From positions 496,001-560,000 of the forward strand of contig QEYB01001019.1 of the NCBI GenBank assembly GCA_017562135.1: a stretch of 64,000 nucleotides of DNA, read 5' to 3'. The number at the start of each line of letters is the position of its first letter. Within the stretch, counting starts at the first letter, position 1. Position numbers and translations under genes: made by a program. Positions 25,801-37,656 of the stretch are shown here, one piece after another. Under the pieces are notes generated by a model. That model made no database searches. It worked only from the letters and a program-made list of their open reading frames with translations, and was not told the origin of the DNA. Source of the stretch: Dipylidium caninum. Lineage: Eukaryota; Platyhelminthes; Cestoda; Cyclophyllidea; Dipylidiidae.

Positions 25801-28800
25801 TTCTGCAAGTAGCAGCCCTGAAACCTCGAGTTGATGGCCAAGTACAATACGCATAGCTAATGTGTTTACCGGTTTGCCGAGTGAAGACGACCTCAGGTTT
25901 CTCCGTCTTCCGTCGTGTAAGCTCTGGGCAAAAGTGAAGTCATTAGGGTGAGGGGGGAGGGGAGGGGGCGGAGATGGACTCTTTACTGCTCCAGCGACCT
26001 CGGAAAGTCGTGGTGGTGCGTAATCACTGCATTTTCAGGCGTGACGGCCTTTCGCTGAACTGATAGGAGGACACCTCCGCGGACGGGAAGCGTCTCCGAC
26101 TAACGTCTACTTCAGGGGAGCCTTCAACCACCATGAGCGGATTTGGAAAAGGCACAGAATTCGACTACACATGAACCATCACCGTCGTGAGTGTGCCTAC
26201 TTATTAGCAATTCTGGGTGTTAAAAATCAAAGGAAATGCCTCAATCTAAACTGGGGTAGGCGGCATTACCGGGGGCGTTAGAGGTTTTTTTGGCAGTGTG
26301 GAGGTGGTGGACGACGCCGAGCTTAGACGACGTCTTAGGTCGGTCACTCGCTGAAAGGGTAAGCAGACGTCTGTGAGGGAGGGGCCGACTCAGACGGGAG
26401 AGTGGGGAAGTGGAGAGCAAGGGATTTTTTACCGGCGGATTCCCAGTCCCGGAGCGCATACTTGACCGCGTTGAGGAGGCACGGCTCGTTCGCCCTCCGT
26501 CCTCCTCAGGCTGCTAAAAGTCATGTTATCCCTTTTATTTCATAAGCTTCCTGTAGGTCGACCAAATCTTTGCTCTGTCAAGAGTATGTCTAGGTAAATT
26601 ATGGCTTGTCAAACAAGAAGTGATGAGAGACAGAAACACTTAAAAGGTGTGGATGAGAAAAAGTGGTGCTCCCATTTCGTCAGGCCCGTTGACCGTTAGC
26701 GTTCGCCCCAACCCGGCCAATTCCGCACATGGGTGGAGGTAATTTTGTAATGAAACAAGGAAAAGGTGATTTGTTTAACAGACCACAACTAGAAAACGGA
26801 ATTAACTGCTCAATGCCCACGAAGCGAAAGTACAAAGGAGCTAAAATGTTTCCACTTCGGCAGCATCAGGGCGGCGCTGAGACCATTTAATCGTGCGTAC
26901 TCACGGGTTCGCGGAGGAGGCGAGCGGTAATGGAAGTAGTTGAGGTCGGAAGGCTAAGAATGGGTACAGTTCTTCTCGTTACTGCAGCTAGCCGACCCGA
27001 GGTGTGAGGAATTTACTAGGTAGATGCTTTGCGTGCTGACAGTGCAACTCGAAGTAGACGATGCCACCGGGGAAAGCATCGTGCCGAAATGAAAGCGTCG
27101 GTGCTGGAGGGAGGAGAAAACCCCTTCGCATGAGCCCACAGCCCTGATGGAACTAAGTGATCATTACCACCGACTTCTCTCTTGATGAAATAGGATTCAT
27201 TTCAACTTTTTCGTCTGCTGTCCACTCCTTATTTCGCTCAATTCTCGTATGGTGCGGTGCTTTATAAAATTGAATGAAAAGGAGACGGCCAAACTCGCGT
27301 TTGGCATTACGGCACATGGGGGAATTGGACAGTTAAATGTTTTTTCTTGCTCGTAGTCCAGTCGCCTTTTGAGAAAACACCGAAACGTGCGCTTTCCTTC
27401 ACTTGTCATCAATTTGAGGAGTTGGTGAGGCTCAACACCAACTCATTCACACGTCCAACTTCGCCAAATCGGCCATTAATGTATGAATATTTGGACTAAA
27501 GGAGGGATTAAAGTGCAATCTTCGAGGCTGCGAGTCGGTGTGCAAATGCGGCCTATATTTAGCGGATGGACATTTAAATGGGCCTGAATGCCCCATCACA
27601 CCGCCGCACCGACTGGTCATACGGGAGTGAGCCAACGAGAGCTCCCAGAAGTGCTTCGGATGCACTGGAGTCGCTAACATTCGAGTCGGACGGAACTCAC
27701 AAAAGCAACCAAATCCGCTAACGAAAAGGATCACTTTAGGGGGCGGGAGAAGGTGACTCGAAAGTGCATCTGACGGAGAGGAAATCAGTTAGACTGTCGT
27801 GAAGGGCACATTTCCTAGGCTATCTGGAATCTACTTGGACGTCGCCGAGCTTAGACAACGTCTTATGTTGGCCGCTTGCTGGAAGGGTAAGCAGACGACT
27901 GGGGGTGGAGGAGCCGACCCCGACGGGAGTGGAGACGTGGAGTGCAAGGGTTTTTACCGGCGACTCGTTTGCCCTCCGCCCGCCTTATGTTGCTAAAAGC
28001 CACTGGCCTTCATACATTTCACTTTTATGACTTACAGAGTGGAGTAGGGAGAGTCGCAATTGGCCTTAGGTGTTTTGAGTGGTAAAAAATTAAGTCCTTT
28101 TTGCCTGCTTTTGAAGAAAATAGTCCAAAATGTAGTAATTTTATGAGTCTAGGTTGAGTTGAGTTTAAAAAAAAATAATAAACTCAAACGATTTACTGTA
28201 ACAAACGTTTTCAGAATGCGGTTGTCCGAAGAAAGCAATAAAACGCAGCAGTTTGAGTTGAGGCAGACTCCTTCGCCCTAACTCTCTAGTAGCCTCGTGT
28301 AAGAGGCGGGTTCATTGGGGAAAAGACGACCTCCGCGTTTGACGAGGTGTTCAACGGTGAAAGCGTTAAAATTATCTGCCAAATGGGCAGCCTCTACATC
28401 CCTCGCGTCAATCAGGCTAGACAGTCGTGGAGAAACGATAGAGGAGGCTGGAGAGGGAAGTTGGCAAGTCGGAGAAGCGTGCCCCACCGACGAAAGCTCT
28501 CTCTCTCTCTCGCTCTCCTCCTTTTCCTCTCGGGAGAGTGAGTAGGAGCAGAAGTTCGTGGCAGAAGCGGCAGGCATAATAAAAAGTGACATCGGCGGGG
28601 CAGCAGGCCTCCTGTCTTGATGCGATAAACACGGGCACTTCCGACTAGCGCACACCTGGGAAGGCGCTGCAGGTTATGGCAACAACTTCGCACTCTTTGA
28701 TAATGTGTTGAGGCATGGTGGAGATGCTGTTGATATAAGAACGAGCGATGTAAGCGGAGGAGGAAATCTCGACTGGTGCAAACGGGGATGGGTAGAATTT

Positions 28801-31800
28801 TGCTCTCAATGAGACGAGAGCCGAGAGATGAAATACGAATGTGGCGGTAGAGGTGGTGAGGAGCGTGAAAGGTGAGAGTGGAGAGGAAAGAGGAGACAAG
28901 GCGGGAGAAAGCGTAAGGACATGAGCGTGGAGGAGAGCGTTGAAGCGCACATGTGATGATGGCACGGAGGCCTTAACTTACTGGACGTTGTGCGGAGTTG
29001 GAATGCGAGCCGTTGTCCCGTGCAAGTCGCCGTGCCGCCTCGAGTACAGGCTAAAACAATGGCGATTATGACGAGATTGAGACAATCTCAACTACATTGC
29101 AGCATTAAATTCATCGGTGGTCCTCCTACACGATTTCAAAATGCATTTGCCTTCTAGAATAGTCACTTTCCCCGCAAGCAAATTTCTGTACTTTTCGCCT
29201 TTAACTAACAAAAATGGCGCTTTTGGGGGGGCCCAAGTTGAATTCACATCCGAGGCAAGGAGGGTGCTCTTGTGAGTTTGGACTCGCCGACCCTGGTGGA
29301 GCAGCGTCAGGCTTTGTGCCGCCGACTGGGTCTACATTTGACCGCCGAGGGGAGAATGGCGTTCCGCGGGAATGCGCTCTTGCCCCCACCCGCCACCCGC
29401 CTTCCGCAGCCGCAGCCTCAGCCGTCCCTCAAGTTGGCGGTGGAGGCACTCCAACGTGGTGGAAAACGCTCATCCACACATGAATGGCATTTTAGTACTC
29501 AAAATGCACAAATTTAATGGGAAGGCACTAGTTAAATCTACGGATTTATGCCATCATGGGGAAAGGCAGTTGGTGAGTGAATGGCGTTAATCTAATTTTT
29601 CAGAGTGACATTTAAAGAAATGAAGAAAGGAAAAATTTCCTGATGAGGACGCTGGTGGCAATGGATGTAATTGCGCATGTCAGTGCGAGTAATGGGGGCA
29701 ACTCACATCTGAGACGGAGCCGTTTTGCTCTAAAGGAGGAGAAAAGAGAGTAACGAGTGGACAGTTCGACTGCGGCTGCCACTATCCCCTTGAGGGTGGG
29801 GGGGAGAAAAGGCATGCACATACGTGGCTTAAGTCCTCATTTCAACTCAATAAAGCTCCTCAGTACCAGGTCTATGCCCGTTTAATCTACTTTAGGGTGA
29901 TATTTAAATAAGTGAGTGTTGAATAAACTTACTCCGTGGAGTTTGCGGCGGTTTCCCCACCACGGAGGAGGTTGCGCTCCGTTCTGTTAAGGGAGAGGGG
30001 AAGGGCAAAAGAGAGGAAGAATTACTTTTGAGGACAAGGCAGTCCACCTGTAGCCGCGCTTTATACCACTGAGCACAGTAATGTTGGTGAAAGTGAATAG
30101 ACGCGTGCCTGAATGTGTATTCCGACGTTCTTTGGAAGCGATCGTTACACGCGCAAACTTAACGTGTTTACGAGGAGCGGTGCGCAATCACCCCGATATA
30201 TTCCCTATTCTCCCGCGAGATAAACCCCGCCTGTGATGAGGCTTTTGTGGAGAGATAATTTTCAAATAGATGCAACTCCTCCTTTTTCAACATTGTTACG
30301 CTGCCAAGAGGGGAGAGCGCAAATTTGTCCACTGAGGCTTGCAACTTGAACACGCAGATGTCAAATAGTATGGGTGGAAAAGGTCAAAAATGTAACTTTT
30401 TTTCTCCTTAACACAGGAGAGAAGGGGAAGAGGAGGTGAAAATGCGATGTTGTCTGCTCCCGGGTGGCTGCGTTCAAGGCGTTAGTCGCCTCAGTCCGAG
30501 AATACTCGTTTGTTCGTCTCCTCATCGCGTTGAGGTGGCGAGTGAAGAGGACATTTGTGACATTGCCCACGTCGTTTTGCAACCACATGTTCGTCTCGAA
30601 GGCAAGTTGATCAAATTAGTGGGGGAATTTTACTTCCCACCTATCCCAAATTTGACGAAAAGGCAGGCTGATTAAGGCTCTTCCGTGAGGAGTACCAGTT
30701 GCATTAGGTGGCAGCGGAACCCCAGAATTAGTCGCCTTCACATTCAACACCACCTCCGGTATAATGGAATTTGAGGGAAAAGGTAAATCGCGACTGCCCA
30801 CGAGTTTTCCTTTTCCAAAATGGGGGCAGACGAACACTAATTCCCCGTAAACAGTGGACTTTTCCCATTCCCCTTCCCTTATTCCCATTTCAGGTGATTC
30901 ACTGCTTCCACTCATCACAATCAGGCGGGGAATGACGAATGAGTCAAGGACGAAGACTCGGGAATGTGCTCAACACCACCATGACATGCACTTTCTGACA
31001 ATATTACCTCCAGGACTGTGGAGGCGGGTTGCTTTGAACTCACGCGCGTGGTCACATGGCCGGTACTACTTAAATTCCCCATTTAGCCGCGCCGCAGTGA
31101 AGAATTGCATTTGTCGTGCTTCCACGGAGTTCTGGCGTCGAGCGGGCAGAGGGCAATAAGTTACGAGTTAACATTATCGCTAATCCCGTCGTCCTATGGT
31201 ATAAAGGAGCAGGACGGAAGCCGAGACAAGCCCCCGCTTGAATTCCCCACTGACTGGCTTATTCATAGTGTTACTTCGATACATGAAGACTAAAATGCAA
31301 ATGAGATGATGAGGAAGGCGGCGGCTATGCGATCGACTAATAATTTCCCGAGTAGGCTTCATCAGAATGTCCAGTGGAGTATCTCCAATCCATGCGCCGA
31401 AATTGTAGGCGATGACATCTCAAGGCATAAAATCTGGCCGCGAAAAAAATATGCAAGTGAAGGTAAACGCTCCGATGAAACACGCGATTGCACAAGTACT
31501 CCACCTTCTGCCGTTGTGAAAAGTAGTCCGACGAAATGGCTGCCTTAAACCATGGGGTAAACGTCGAGCCCACGAGGGTGCCACGACTGCAGGGAGAGTC
31601 ACGGCAGGGGATGACTAGTTGCAGACACTGACACGCTACTCATTTCGGCACACCTGCCCATCAGTAGTTGGATGCCATCGCGAGGCGTCCCTCCGTGCCA
31701 CCAGCCCAATGGAGTCTAAATCGGCGCGTCCTAGCCCAGCCGAACATATACGACGCCACAAAGCGAGGCTAACCTACTCAACTACGGTGATCGAGGTGGC

Positions 31801-34800
31801 ACCCACGTCCACGTCTCTTGCCCATCTGCCACATCTCGCGGCTGCAACCTGTCTCCTCGCCTCGGATTCAGTCTGTCCTCTCGCGTGCCTGCCGTCTGCT
31901 CTCCCGCCTGACTGCGGGAACACATGGCGCATCACTGTGGCACGACATGAAAATGTTACATGTTCTTTTCAGAAAAGTCTTCGTTGAATAACGCTCTCAA
32001 CGGAAGAGAGGCAAGAAGATAGTGGACGAGAAATGAGCTTCCTCTCTTTCTTCCTCCTCTGCGAAAATTCCCCGCGCCAACGTGGGATAAATTGATTTGA
32101 GAAGGCGCTACTTTCACCCTTTCACTCTCCCCCTCACTCACACTCAGTCGTCTGCGTGTACTCTTAGGCACAAACACACGCAATCACGCACACACGTGCC
32201 TGAGTTTTTATGGGTCTCTGCCGCCATCCTCATCAGCATCACTGTCGATGCCGTCATCGTCCCCATTCAAGGCAAGATGAGTCGCCTCCTGCCAAAGGCG
32301 ACTAAGGAGTTGACTTGCTCCACCGAATGAGTGGGCATCCCCGACCATTCGGTGCGCCTCGCCATCCGCGTGGGACGACTCGGACGGCACTTCGTGTCTG
32401 TTGACCTCGTTTTATTGCCTCTCAGGTGATCACCTCCACACCAAATTAGAATATGTGCACCATTACTGAGGTCGCTAAGTCTACTCACCTGGTAGAGAAA
32501 AGGAAGAGAAGCAAACTAGGTGTTGGTAAATAGAAAGAAAAAAAACTAACTTCACTATAAGTGCCACAAGTTGGTGAATTACCTCTGCGTTTCCGTATGA
32601 GCGAGGCCCTTAGTGCACTGGTTGGAGCTACTGTAATAATACGACCGTCTTTTTTGGCTAATTGTAATTTTTCGGTGAACCACAGACCTGTTCTTGCCTT
32701 GTTTGTGCTGAAACGGACAAGGATATGTGAGTCCTCTTTCAACGTAACGTGTATTCACAGGCAGCAAAATGTGAACTTAACACACATGACGCAACTCATG
32801 AGATTGTGCAACCAGAACCCTTAGTTTTTCCGACTGCTTTTTGTCAAGGCAGAATGGAAGAAAGGGACACTGGGATACACCACACGCTTCACCTCCTTAT
32901 CCCTCAGAATGCGAGGGATATGAAGCCGACATTTTTTCCGGATCGAAGAAACAGTATCAGTGTAACATGCCACTGCGTGGAAGAGTGGCTGAAGCGAAGA
33001 CTGTATTTTTATAGTTACTCTTTAAGAATCCGGCCAACTTTCTCATGTATCAATGGAATTCCAAAGCACGAGCTGAAAAACCGCAAAATTTACTCGTATT
33101 CCCGGCTTATTTGAGTGGACGCAGATTGTAATCAAAAACTCATCGAATCACATGTCAGGAGAAGGCGGCAGTAAGAACCATCCAAGCCCGCATGCATTCA
33201 AGAAGGGCGTGTTAAATCAAACAACTTTGTGCATGGCCAATAGAACTTCATAGTTTTTTTTCAGATTAAGATCAACACTCGAAACATTAACGCATAAATT
33301 GGAATTGTTTGCTTCTTTTGTTAACTCCTCAAAACAATCCACTTTGTGCTTCACGGGTCCGGATTTAAGTAGCAATTAAAAGAATTTTGACAGGTCTGTG
33401 TTTAAGCCTGGCTTAAATACTTTCACTCTCCACGTTATCAACGCATTTTATAAGGATCGTATCTGTTTTTCAGCACAAAAGACTTCCAAAAATTTGCAAA
33501 CCTAAGTCCAAAAAACATTTATTTAGTTCAGGCGCCGACTTCCTTGAGGTGGTGATCAAAAAATTGAAGAACACGTTTTAGGTTCATGATAAAAAATTAT
33601 ATGTACTTGGCATTCAACACAGATGTAAATTCGATAATTTTCTTCTCAATGTTTGTAGTGAATATAAGAAATACTATCCAATGTAACAAGAATTTACGTG
33701 AGCCTACTCATGGGGCACCGCACAAGGCGTTGGACTCACATCTTGACACATGAGAAAATGCAAATCTAAGAGCTCACCTAAAAGATTGTGCACCACACTT
33801 TGTCCCATGTCGAGTCTAACAAAAATCCGAACAAAATTTAACCACTTTGAAAGGCATAAGAGCTTAGCCGTGCGAAAATGAAAAGGCGCACAATATGACA
33901 ATAAGCAAAATTACTCCAAAGTTTCTCTCACAAATTCAAGAATGAATGCAATGCCGCAGGCTAGAATAATGACGCCAAAGCTGTGTTTGTCATCAGCGTA
34001 ATATTTTACAAGTAGAAAAAGATGGATGCGTTATAAACCATGGGACTATGAGGTCAAAAATGTACACATCCAAAACATTAAAAAACGTCCTTTTGTTTCG
34101 TTGGTTCGGGGGCGTTTCGTGAGATATTTCGAGACACCTTTGGTACTCTGTTCCATTCAAAAGTTCACTTTCGGTCAATGTCTCTTGTTACTAACAAGTG
34201 TCAAAGAATTGCGTCTTCTATAATATGCGTATTCCAAGAATATATTATTACTCTTAGCGATTGCAAAAGAACACACATGTTACATGAAAGAAAATCGGGT
34301 GAAATCTATTGATGTTAGAAAATAGACTATATTGCATACCATTCGTTGAAACATGCATTGCACAGGACAGACCCGGACTCCAGCCGCTTCTTTACACAAT
34401 TGCGACAAATATACCGGTCACATTGATAACAGAGTGATTTAGGATTAAAAAAGGCCATGAAAGCAGCACCACAAAGAGCACAATGTGCATCGTCAGAGCG
34501 AGAAATTCCACTTCGTGCTCTTTCTTTGGCAACAGCCTTGTTTCGGATCGTCCTCGATTCAAAAAAATAATACACATATAGGCCAGGCGAAGAGTATGAA
34601 AGTTCATTAACAATAAAAGGAGAAGCTTCTAATAGCAAATAGTAAAATCATCCGTGTGGACTGTAATGAGAATAGTTCCCAGAATTAACATAAAACGAGG
34701 GCGGATGCATATGAACCAGTATAAATCTATTGTTACTTCATTAGCCGCAGCAGGTTCTCTGAAGCAAATTAAAAAGCAATCTGATGTCGACAATTCTTAC

Positions 34801-35120
34801 ACAATGACATGAAAAACAGATAATATCAGATCTTACTTAATGCGCTCGTCCTCTTGACGTTGAAGTGCGTCACATCGTCGACAGACGTCAGCCAAATGCT
34901 CTAGTTCTTCTTCGGTAAGTTCTTGATCACCGAGAATTTTTCCCTTTCCCGTTAGGTTTGGGATTGTAACAGCATTGAAAGGCAATGATTTAGAACTATT
35001 GGCAGATGGATTACTAAGATGGCTGTTATTAGCAGTGAAATGTGAGTTTGATCCTCCGCTACGATGCGAACTGGCAACACTCGCAGCTTTGCCTGTATGA
35101 CGACTAGAAACAACGCTCAT
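19866..35120 (-). CDS. SYTL: Synaptotagmin-like protein (SYTL / Slp; Rab27-effector type) with Slp homology domain and tandem C2 domains
   Basis: Family role: Slp proteins bind GTP-Rab27 through the N-terminal SHD and tether secretory vesicles to plasma-membrane lipids through C2A/C2B. N-terminal exons: 35120-34837 (ATG, Ser-rich leader, then the SHD helix TEEELEHLADVCRRCDALQR) and 34552-34340 (FYVE-like zinc finger with four CxxC pairs: CALC, CYQC, CRNC, CNAC). C-terminal exons: 23149-22965, 21488-21229, 20609-20416, 20303-20095, 19981-19866. Phases match through C2A (VKTYLLPDKTKQSKRKT, SVWHH) and C2B (VKTYLLPERSKDSKRKT, VVVWDYNKLGKYDYLGG), ending LRSTMV. C2A lacks the usual calcium-binding Asp pair after SVW and C2B has a substituted one, so calcium-independent binding is likely (inference). 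The C2A exon carries a frameshift near 21400-21412. Linker exons across 23.2-34.3 kb are incomplete; assigning the two halves to one gene is inference from strand, order and family architecture. Confidence 0.85.
21063..21094. repeat. (CA)n microsatellite
   Basis: Interrupted CA dinucleotide run within the intron between the SYTL C2A and C2B exons. Confidence 0.85.
24680..24825 (-). CDS. Candidate SYTL linker exon
   Basis: Minus-strand frame with AQDAPSFASRQHSTSGYN and SVSDGNTWDNRSMISG, ending at a GTAGGT donor. Ser/Asn/Gly-rich composition is typical of disordered Slp linkers. It lies between the SHD and C2A exons on the correct strand. The 5' boundary is not fixed. Confidence 0.4.
25421..25448. 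repeat. (CA)n-(CG)n alternating purine-pyrimidine tract
   Basis: A CA run passes directly into a CG run, then CACA. Such alternating tracts can adopt Z-DNA. It is intronic to SYTL. Confidence 0.85.
26310..26520. repeat. Diverged direct repeat, copy A
   Basis: Shares with 27838-28000 the ordered words GCCGAGCTTAGAC, CGTCTTA, AAGGGTAAGCAGACG, TTTTTACCGGCG, CGCCCTCCG-like and TGCTAAAAG. Copy A carries about 46 nt absent from copy B, between the ACCGGCG word and the CTCGTT word. Origin unknown: a local duplication or two members of a dispersed element. Confidence 0.75.
26970..27130 (-). CDS. Candidate SYTL linker exon
   Basis: Minus-strand frame containing FSSLQHRRFHFGTMLSPVAS and TQSIYLVNSSHLGSASCSN. 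It is Ser-rich and protein-like, in the expected gap and strand. Splice boundaries were not resolved. Confidence 0.28.
27838..28000. repeat. Diverged direct repeat, copy B
   Basis: Partner of 26310-26520, same orientation, about 1.5 kb away and inside the long SYTL intronic region. Similarity is patchy but collinear over the whole length. Confidence 0.75.
28315..28545 (-). CDS. Candidate SYTL linker exon
   Basis: Minus-strand frame with a charged stretch (REEKEESERERE, encoded by a CT/GA microsatellite) followed by SSIVSPRLSSLIDARDVEAA and NFNAFTVEHLVKRGG. The helix-like second half looks coding. Boundaries were not resolved; a SYTL linker or an unrelated exon are both possible. Confidence 0.32.
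28496..28525. repeat. (TC)n microsatellite
   Basis: A CT/TC run that, read on the minus strand, gives the RERERE stretch of the candidate linker exon. Confidence 0.8.
32533..32580 (-). CDS. Candidate microexon of SYTL
   Basis: A short segment between a TTACAG acceptor and a GTAATT donor. In the phase required by the preceding zinc-finger exon it reads SSNQCTKGLAHTETQ. Phase compatibility is the only support; coordinates are approximate. Confidence 0.22.
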
Positions 35121-36321
35121 CTTCAAAATTTTTTCAAAAATGCTTAGGCGCTAACATAGTTGACCTTAAAATTAATTTGCTCGTTAAAATTGTTTCAAGG
35201 GCGCAGTAAACACACTGGACGTTATTATCCCTTTTTTAATAAAACAGTGCAATATACGTTCAATCACCCGTAAATAGTTTTTTTATCGGTTCTCAAGGGT
35301 GCGGAGCGAAATTAACGCATGTAGAATCTACATCAAAGTGTTATGTGACAAAATCCAGTGGCTTAGTGACCACTTGTTATAAATGGCCCGCGTCGTTCAA
35401 CCATGGACTAACTTTTTTTGCTGGTCTAGAAGAATTTTTTTACTCCGGCGATGTACCGCCACGGTTTTATAAATGATCCCAAATCGCGTGTATTTGACCT
35501 GTTGTACGTAATGCACGAGAACCTTGTTGCTTCTCTACCACCTCTTACGCTATTCTCCTAAGTTGCTGATTTTGCTTCGGCTACAGAAGACTCAACCTAA
35601 ACTCGAAGAACACAGATACACGGATTAACTGAGCTTATAAACTAACTATTGCGACCTTAAGTACCCAGTAACGCTGATCTTTTACGTTACAGAAATTGTA
35701 TTGTAATAATAACGATTGAATTACACTGTGTGCGACAAGAGCCATAGTGCAACAGGTAATTTTCTCATGTTGACATTAAATTTGTGTTATGTCGTGTATA
35801 TCGAAACCCTTAGGTGCCTACATAGCATCTATACCTTGTCTTCAAATGGGTGCTATTGCTGTAATCGACAGTGCTGAGCATCATTTATATGTATAGATTG
35901 TACCACACTTATGAATTTTTGCTACAGAACTCGATCTCGCATTAAATGTGTGTAATATTTCAGCGTAATTAAAAGGGCTCTGGCTGCGTACTATTCTGCT
36001 AATAAGACTATAAGCTCGTAGCTGACAGATGCAAGCGCCTTATTAAAGGCGCTATGATAATATGCTCTCATTAAGCAATGATGCGTGCCTAATATTTCAT
36101 CCATTCTTTTCCGTTTGGTGCCCCCACATTCGCCCCTCAACTATGTATTGTGCCATCATTCACTTTCTTTTAACATTGCGCTTGTGTTATAGATAATATC
36201 GTGATTAATTGAATTAATCTTTGTCATATTTATGCTGATGCATTAATGGCAATTACGTAGGCTGAAATGCTTGCTCGTCGTTCATTGGTTTATATTCATG
36301 TATTTCGATGTCTGCGTACAG
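35121..36321. promoter_or_regulatory. Divergent intergenic region between SYTL and FNTA
   Basis: About 1.2 kb separates the SYTL start codon (leftward) from the first recognised FNTA exon (rightward). The plus strand is T-rich toward FNTA. It probably contains both promoters and the undetected FNTA first exon or exons, because the family has further N-terminal residues before the first conserved block. No specific motif is claimed. Confidence 0.4.
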
Positions 36322-37527
36322 GTATTTTAGAGATCGGCTGAGTGGGCTGATGTCACACCAATTAAACAGGATGAAAGTCCTCGAGGAGTCGTTAGGATAG
36401 CGTACTCTGATGCTTTTGTAGACGCACACGACTATGTCCGCGCCGTCATGGCGGCTGATGAGCGATCCCCAAGGGTGCTAGAACTAACAGCCGAAGCTCT
36501 TCAGATGAACGCTGCTAACTACTCAATTTGGGCCTATAGACGCAATGTTCTAGTAACACTCAATTCTAATCTTTCTACTGAACACACATTCACCAAATTT
36601 CTCCTCTATGATCATCCGAAAAACTACCAGTTATGGTATCATCTCCAATGGTTAATGGAACAAGTTGCCAAAGGAGACGGGGTGGACGGCCCAAAAACGG
36701 CTTATAACAAACTCAACTCGAGACTATATGTGAAGGTTTCGGAGGAACTTGATCTCATTCGTGAAATCCTGGATGACGATGCAAAAAAACTACCACGCCT
36801 GGCAATATCGCCGCTGGCTCGTAGACTTTTTTGGTATTCCGGCCCAGAACGAACTAAGATATTGTGAGCACATGATTTGTGATGACCCTCTAAATAATTC
36901 TGCCTGGAATCATCGCTTCTACACTGTTATGGAAGAAGGACTTAACGACACCGTTTTCGACAGGGTATTTTTTCTAGTTATGATAGTCTCATATACCAGC
37001 CACGTTTTAATTATTATTACATCTCTTTACTGTTCCTACAGGAAATGAACTACGCTGTAACTCAACTGAAATCTATGCCTCACAACGAATGCGCGTGCAA
37101 TTACCTTCTAGGGTTAGTATTTCCACTCCCATCGGCTTCAACTACGAAAGACGAGAAAATCATCCACAAAAGGCTCCTCTTCGTTCGCGATGCCATAGAA
37201 GATCTTACGGAGCATGACCCCGCCGGCGCAGGTGACAGCCCTCCAGTTCTTGGACTCCTCGTAGATCTCTTCGATGCTTCGTTGAAGCACCGACTGCTTG
37301 AACCTACACCGTGAGTACTCTACAGGAAATGTGGTTTAGAAGTAATTTTGACTATCGAACACTTTCTTATTTCCAGGTCTACTGAGAGCCTGGACACTCT
37401 CTCCGAGATAGCAGACAGTGCGAAAAGCATCTGTGAGCGTTTATCGTTGGAACTAGACCGAGTGCGTACGAACTACTGGCAATACCGACGAAGCCAAATT
37501 GAAGAAACAATGAGTAAAGTGGTCTGA
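36322..37527 (+). CDS. FNTA: Protein farnesyltransferase/geranylgeranyltransferase type-1 subunit alpha (5' exon missing)
   Basis: Family role: the shared alpha subunit of farnesyltransferase and geranylgeranyltransferase I, which prenylate CaaX proteins. Exons: about 36322 (or 36331) to 36964, 37042-37310, 37377-37527 (stop 37525-37527); introns of 77 and 66 nt. Landmarks: EWADVTPI, VVRIAYSDAF, then PFTA alpha-helical repeats NAANYSIWAYRRNVL, HPKNYQLWYHLQWL, DAKNYHAWQYRRWLVDFF, PLNNSAWNHRFYTVME and a degenerate PHNECACNYLLG in which the repeat Trp is lost. EWAD plus the IAYSD block favours FNTA over the Rab GGTase alpha subunit. A run of seven A at 36783-36789 breaks the frame inside the third repeat (six restore it). 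A second possible indel lies at the 5' junction near 36335. The start codon was not found. Confidence 0.88.
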
Positions 37528-37656
37528 TTATCACCCTCCACACATAATTTGATACTACACAAAATGGCCTTAAAGAACATCTAAAAATTTAAACAATACA
37601 GATGGACAAATCTCAGAGGTGGATCGTATTTACAGAGGATTTAAAAATGAGCATGG

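Noticed and set aside
34833..35126. Extended start two codons upstream of the SYTL ATG
   Set aside because: The upstream codon is TTG, not ATG; ATG at 35118-35120 is the sensible eukaryotic start.
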